Positions 6,384 through 8,963 of a stretch of DNA of 8,963 bases are shown here, piece by piece. The stretch is from an uncultured Alphaproteobacteria bacterium. Lineage in GTDB: Bacteria; Pseudomonadota; Alphaproteobacteria; Reyranellales; Reyranellaceae. The stretch is taken from assembly GCA_903929895.1 (NCBI GenBank), contig CAIYWM010000178.1:1-8963 (forward strand). Direction: 5' to 3'. Every line of letters starts with the position of its first letter. The first letter of the stretch is position 1. The notes under the pieces were generated by a model, which saw only the letters and a program-made list of their open reading frames with translations, was not told where the DNA came from and ran no database searches. The position numbers were made by a program, and so were the translations under genes.

Positions 6384-7005
6384 AGGTGCAGAGGTCGTTC
6401 ACGACGCAGCCGGGACACAGAGGCGTGCGCGCCTTGCAGGTGTAGCGGCCGTGCAGGATCAGCCAGTGATGGGCGTGCAGCTTGTATTCCTCCGGCACCC
6501 GCTTCAGCAGCTTCAGCTCGACCTGCAGCGGGTTCTTGCCCGGCGCCAGGCCGGTGCGGTTGCCGACGCGGAAGATGTGGGTGTCGACGGCGATGGTCGC
6601 CTCGCCATAGGCCACGTTCATCACCACGTTGGCGGTCTTGCGGCCGACGCCCGGCAGCGCCTCCAGCTCCGCGTGCGTGCGCGGCACCTCGCCGCCATGC
6701 CGCTCCAGCAGGAGGTGGCTCAGCGCGATCACGTTCTTGGCCTTGGTGCGGAACAGGCCGATCGTCTTGATGTGATCGATCAGCTTCGCCTCGCCCAGCG
6801 CCACCATCTCGGCCGGCGTCTTGATGAACTTGAACAGCGGCCCGGTGGCCCGGTTCACGCCGACATCGGTGGCTTGGGCAGAGAGTACGACGGCCACCAG
6901 GAGCTGGTAGACATTGTCGTATTCAAGCTCCGTCTCGGGCTCCGGCATTGCCTTCCTGAGGCGTGCAAAGAACTCGGGGATGACGGCGGTCTTCATCAGG
7001 GCCAT
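6358..7005 (-). CDS. nth: Endonuclease III (DNA glycosylase/AP lyase)
   Basis: Base-excision repair enzyme that removes oxidised pyrimidines and cleaves the resulting abasic site. Counting from the start chosen here (215 residues; E. coli Nth has 211), the helix-hairpin-helix LPGVGRKTANVV carries the catalytic Lys at about 123, and AVDTHIFRV carries the catalytic Asp at about 141. The C-terminal 4Fe-4S ligands C190-x6-C197-x2-C200-x5-C206 are intact. LLVAVVLSAQATDVGVNRAT is the expected N-terminal block. The frame offers starts at 7020, 7005 and 6996; 7005 is chosen because AGGA lies 6 bp upstream, while 7020 has no such site and would overlap the divergent gene's start. The 3' end overlaps the LysR gene by 26 bp. 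The start is 13 bp from the divergent DUF2244 start. Confidence 0.95.
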   Translation of the reverse strand: MALMKTAVIPEFFARLRKAMPEPETELEYDNVYQLLVAVVLSAQATDVGVNRATGPLFKFIKTPAEMVALGEAKLIDHIKTIGLFRTKAKNVIALSHLLLERHGGEVPRTHAELEALPGVGRKTANVVMNVAYGEATIAVDTHIFRVGNRTGLAPGKNPLQVELKLLKRVPEEYKLHAHHWLILHGRYTCKARTPLCPGCVVNDLCTFKGKTVAA

Positions 7006-7009
7006 ATAG

Positions 7010-7015
7010 CTTCCT
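7010..7015 (-). promoter_or_regulatory. RBS that decides the nth start
   Basis: AGGAAG on the minus strand; its AGGA core is 6 bp before the ATG at 7005. It supports that start over the upstream ATG at 7020. It lies within the 13-bp gap between the divergent nth and DUF2244 start codons. Confidence 0.65.
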
Positions 7016-7018
7016 ACC

Positions 7019-7507
7019 ATGACCGAAGCGCCCGTTCCGGCGGTTCATTTCGCCACCTCGCTGAAGCCCTATCGCAGCCTGTCCGCGGACGGCTTCCGCT
7101 TCGTCATGCTGGCCGCCGTGGCGGCCAACCTGGTAGTCGGCCTGCCCCTGTTCCTCATGGGCGCCTGGCCGGTCTTCGGCTTCATGGGCCTCGACGTCTT
7201 CCTCCTGTGGTGGCTGTTCCAGCGCAGCTATTTCGACGCACGGCGCACCGAGACGCTGACCCTGACCGACCACGACCTGGTCGTGGTCCGGATCTCGCCC
7301 GACGGCGAACGCGAGGAGCTGCGGCTCGACGCCTACTGGCTGAAGGTCGAGGTCACCGAAGAGCGCCTGGTGGTTACCTCCCGAGGCAATCGCGCCGTGA
7401 TCGGCCGCTTCCTGGGCCCCGACGAGCGGCTGAGGGTAGCCGACCGCCTCAAGGCCGCCATCGCCGACATGCGCGCGCCACGCTACGACCACGCCTGGGA
7501 CGAGTAG
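7019..7507 (+). CDS. DUF2244 membrane protein
   Basis: A 162-residue protein of the DUF2244 family of uncharacterised integral membrane proteins common in alphaproteobacteria. After a short N-terminal stretch (HFATSLKPYRSLSADGF, about 10-26) come two adjacent hydrophobic helices (about 27-47 and 51-68). A soluble domain follows, with the family's YFDARRTETLTLTDHDLVVVRISPDGE...LRLDAYWLKVEV pattern. No catalytic motif is visible and no function is known. ATG at 7019 has no good Shine-Dalgarno upstream. The start faces the nth start across 13 bp, so each gene's promoter must lie in or near the other's coding sequence. The gene is followed by a REP-like element. Confidence 0.85.
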   Translation: MTEAPVPAVHFATSLKPYRSLSADGFRFVMLAAVAANLVVGLPLFLMGAWPVFGFMGLDVFLLWWLFQRSYFDARRTETLTLTDHDLVVVRISPDGEREELRLDAYWLKVEVTEERLVVTSRGNRAVIGRFLGPDERLRVADRLKAAIADMRAPRYDHAWDE

Positions 7508-7523
7508 GCCTCTCCCAAAAGCG

Positions 7524-7635
7524 CCTCACACTGAGGAGCGCTCCGCAGGAGCGCGTCTCGAAGGGTGGGAACGCGCACCTCGTCCGTTGCCCATCCTTCG
7601 AGACGGTGCGCTGCGCGCACCTCCTCAGGATGAGG
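7524..7635 (+). repeat. REP/BIME-like palindromic element, copy 2
   Basis: It has the same length (112 bp) and plan as copy 1, in the opposite orientation: arms 7524-7571 and 7588-7635 around a 16-bp spacer. Inner stems are GCGCTCC/GGAGCGC (left) and GGTGCGC/GCGCACC (right), each closing a 3-base loop. Aligned to the reverse of copy 1, about 100 of 112 positions agree. The right arm differs from its counterpart by six bases, all in the inner stem, forming three compensated pairs. The left arm's outer stem has one mismatch. It lies between the convergent DUF2244 and dapB genes and may act as a two-way transcription end. Confidence 0.85.
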
Positions 7636-7650
7636 TGGTGTGGTGAACTC

Positions 7651-7665
7651 GAGCCCGAAGGGCTC
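7651..7665 (-). terminator. Hairpin at the dapB stop, possible terminator
   Basis: GAGCCC-TTC-GGGCTC (minus strand) forms a 6-bp GC-rich stem overlapping the last base of the dapB stop codon. No U-run follows, so a classical intrinsic terminator is not certain. The REP-like element 15 bp further along may share the role. Confidence 0.35.
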
Positions 7666-8462
7666 TACAGCCCCAGCACGTCCTTCATGCCGTAGAGGCC
7701 GGGCTTCCGGCCTTCCAGCCACTTGGCCGAGGTCACGGCGCCGGCGGCATAGGTCTCGCGGCTGAAGGAGCGGTGGTTGAGTTCGAGCCGCTCGCCGGCC
7801 GCGGCGAAGTAGACCGTGTGCACGCCTACCTCCTCGCCGCCGCGCAGCGTGGCGAAGCCGATCTCGCCGGTCGGCCGCGCTCCGGTATGGCCGTCGCGGC
7901 TCTTGCGCCAGACTTCCTCGAGCTGGACCTTGCGGCCCGCCGCCGCGGCGCGGCCGAGCGCCAGCGCGGTCCCTGAGGGCGCGTCGATCTTGTGGCGATG
8001 GTGCATCTCCAGCACCTCGATGTCGTAGCTGGGGTCGAGCATCGACGCGGTCTTCTCGACCAGCGCCAGCAGGATGTTGACGCCCAGCGCCATGTTGGCC
8101 GCCCACATGATCGGCACCTTCTTCGCCGCGTCGTGGATCAGCCTGGTCTGATCGGGATCGAGACCGGTCGTGCCGATCACCATGGCGACGCCGTTCTCGC
8201 TGGCCACCCTGGCGTGCGCCACCGTCGCTTCCGGCACGGTGAAATCGATCACGCAGTCGGCGGCCCTGATGGCGGCAGCGCTGTCGTCGCCGATCAGCAC
8301 GCCGTTCGCCTCGATCCCGGCGACCTCGCCCGCATCCTTGCCCAGCGCTTTACTGCCCGGCCTCTCGCTGGCGGCGGCCAGGGTCACGCCCTCGGTGCGT
8401 GCGATCTGGCGGACCAGCATCTGGCCCATGCGCCCGGAGGCGCCGACGACGGCGATCTTCAT
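7665..8462 (-). CDS. dapB: 4-hydroxy-tetrahydrodipicolinate reductase
   Basis: Cytosolic NAD(P)H-dependent reductase making tetrahydrodipicolinate in the diaminopimelate/lysine pathway, needed for peptidoglycan and protein. It has 265 residues (E. coli 273). The N-terminal Rossmann motif VVGASGRMGQ (5-14) binds the nucleotide, and FTVPEAT (74-80) and IGTTG (96-100) line the cofactor site. The signature MHHRHKIDAPSGTAL (153-167) contains the catalytic His154 and Lys158, equivalent to E. coli H159 and K163, and the substrate-binding GT pair. The protein ends normally with KWLEGRKPGLYGMKDVLGL. ATG at 8462 has GAGG 6 bp upstream. It diverges from the DUF3303 gene across 57 bp and converges with DUF2244 across a REP-like element. 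It does not appear to be in an operon with other lysine genes within this window. Confidence 0.97.
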   Translation of the reverse strand: MKIAVVGASGRMGQMLVRQIARTEGVTLAAASERPGSKALGKDAGEVAGIEANGVLIGDDSAAAIRAADCVIDFTVPEATVAHARVASENGVAMVIGTTGLDPDQTRLIHDAAKKVPIMWAANMALGVNILLALVEKTASMLDPSYDIEVLEMHHRHKIDAPSGTALALGRAAAAGRKVQLEEVWRKSRDGHTGARPTGEIGFATLRGGEEVGVHTVYFAAAGERLELNHRSFSRETYAAGAVTSAKWLEGRKPGLYGMKDVLGL

Positions 8463-8519
8463 CTCGTTCCTCTTCTCGTTGGTTGGCCTAGACTAACGGA
8501 CCGGAAGCGAGGGGAACAC

Positions 8520-8789
8520 ATGCTCTTCATGGTGGTCGAGAAGTTCAAGAACCAGGACGGCAAGGCCGTCTATCGCAAGCTGCAGAAGGGCCGCGGCCTG
8601 CCCGAGGGACTGGAGTTCGTCGCGAGCTACGTGACGGCCGATCTCGGCCGCTGCTTCCAGCTCATGCGCACCGACGACATCACGACGTTCCAGCGCTGGA
8701 TCGCCGACTGGCAGGAGGTCGTCGAGTTCGAGGTCGTGCCGGTGGTCGAAGGCAAGACGACGCGCGAGGCCCTCGAACCGCTACTGTAG
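8520..8789 (+). CDS. DUF3303-like small protein
   Basis: An 89-residue protein matching the DUF3303 family of small uncharacterised proteins with a likely dimeric ferredoxin-like/alpha-beta-barrel fold: MLFMVVEKFKNQD...VYRKLQKGRGLPEGLEFVASYVTADLGRCFQLMRTDD...FQRWIADWQEVVEFEVVPVV. It has no recognisable catalytic motif and no known function. ATG at 8520 has GAGGGGA at 8509-8515, a good ribosome site. The frame is open far upstream over dapB, but that part is only the antisense shadow of dapB. It is followed 29 bp later by a GFA-family gene in the same direction, probably co-transcribed. Confidence 0.75.
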   Translation: MLFMVVEKFKNQDGKAVYRKLQKGRGLPEGLEFVASYVTADLGRCFQLMRTDDITTFQRWIADWQEVVEFEVVPVVEGKTTREALEPLL

Positions 8790-8818
8790 GAACAGATTCG
8801 GACGAAGGAGAGCAGGCG

Positions 8819-8963
8819 ATGATCACAGGTGGCTGCCATTGCGGCGCGATTCGCTATCAGGCCGGGGGCGACGCCCTCCACCACGCGCTATGCCATTGCA
8901 CGGACTGTCGGCGGCATGCCGGGGCGCCGATGGTGGGTTGGACGATGTACCCGCACGATGCGG
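8819..8963 (+). CDS. GFA-family zinc protein, 3' partial
   Basis: The first 48 residues of a GFA (glutathione-dependent formaldehyde-activating enzyme-like) family protein, cut by the right edge. MITGGCHCGAIRYQA and ALCHCTDCRRHAGAP are the two characteristic zinc-binding blocks (C-x-C and C-x-C-x2-C), and VGWTMY continues the fold as in family members. Unlike the DUF6151-like protein at 3946-4440, the CHC histidines are present, so this is a canonical member. AAGGAG lies 8 bp before the ATG at 8819. It follows the DUF3303 gene by 29 bp, suggesting one transcript. Enzymatic activity is not shown for most of the family. Confidence 0.9.
   Translation, partial: MITGGCHCGAIRYQAGGDALHHALCHCTDCRRHAGAPMVGWTMYPHDA

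Noticed and set aside
6451..7695. 414-codon rightward open frame across nth, DUF2244 and REP copy 2
   Set aside because: It is antisense to nth and out of frame with DUF2244, with low-complexity His/Arg/Leu composition and no family match. It is a GC-rich shadow.
7992..8519. Rightward upstream extension of the DUF3303 gene
   Set aside because: This part lies antisense to dapB. The protein resembles DUF3303 only from the ATG at 8520, which has its own ribosome site.

Overview
The window looks like chromosomal DNA from a GC-rich alphaproteobacterium. Third codon positions are strongly G/C, genes are tightly packed, and the nth, DUF2244 and dapB genes sit together. Two intergenic palindromic elements of a CCTCAT...TGAGGAGCG...CGTCTCGAA...ATG type match a pattern I recall from Bradyrhizobium-like and related genomes. 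The exact genus cannot be read from the sequence. No tRNA, rRNA, CRISPR array, transposase or phage gene is visible.

Left part (1-2237, + strand): the 3' end of a VapC-type PIN toxin overlaps by 4 bp a UMF1/Atg22-type MFS transporter, which is followed by a small YdhR-like monooxygenase-fold protein. A 189-bp gap then holds a 14-bp palindrome and the first 112-bp REP-like element.

Middle part (2238-4440): a two-gene leftward operon encodes a tandem DUF1428 protein and then a PhnB-like VOC protein. It diverges from a MarR regulator that overlaps by 4 bp a GFA-fold, DUF6151-like zinc protein. The 57-bp divergent gap holds a MarR-style palindrome. This reads as a self-contained, MarR-controlled cassette of small proteins, plausibly sensing or handling a small reactive or lipophilic compound (inference).

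Right-middle part (4437-6383): an AEC (auxin efflux carrier-type) permease diverges from a LysR regulator. A 25-bp near-perfect palindrome ends 2 bp before the LysR start codon.

Right part (6358-8963): endonuclease III (nth) runs leftward. It is almost back to back with a DUF2244 membrane protein running rightward. The second 112-bp REP-like element follows, then dapB (lysine/peptidoglycan pathway) leftward, then a DUF3303 protein and the 5' end of a GFA-family protein, both rightward.

The most notable structure is the pair of REP-like elements. Both are exactly 112 bp, both lie between convergent genes, and they are in opposite orientation. In the 48-nt arm that differs most in its inner hairpin, the only six substitutions form three compensated base pairs, which is direct evidence of selection on folding. 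I found no convincing new multi-gene defence or biosynthetic system. Most other genes are recognisable housekeeping or small accessory families.
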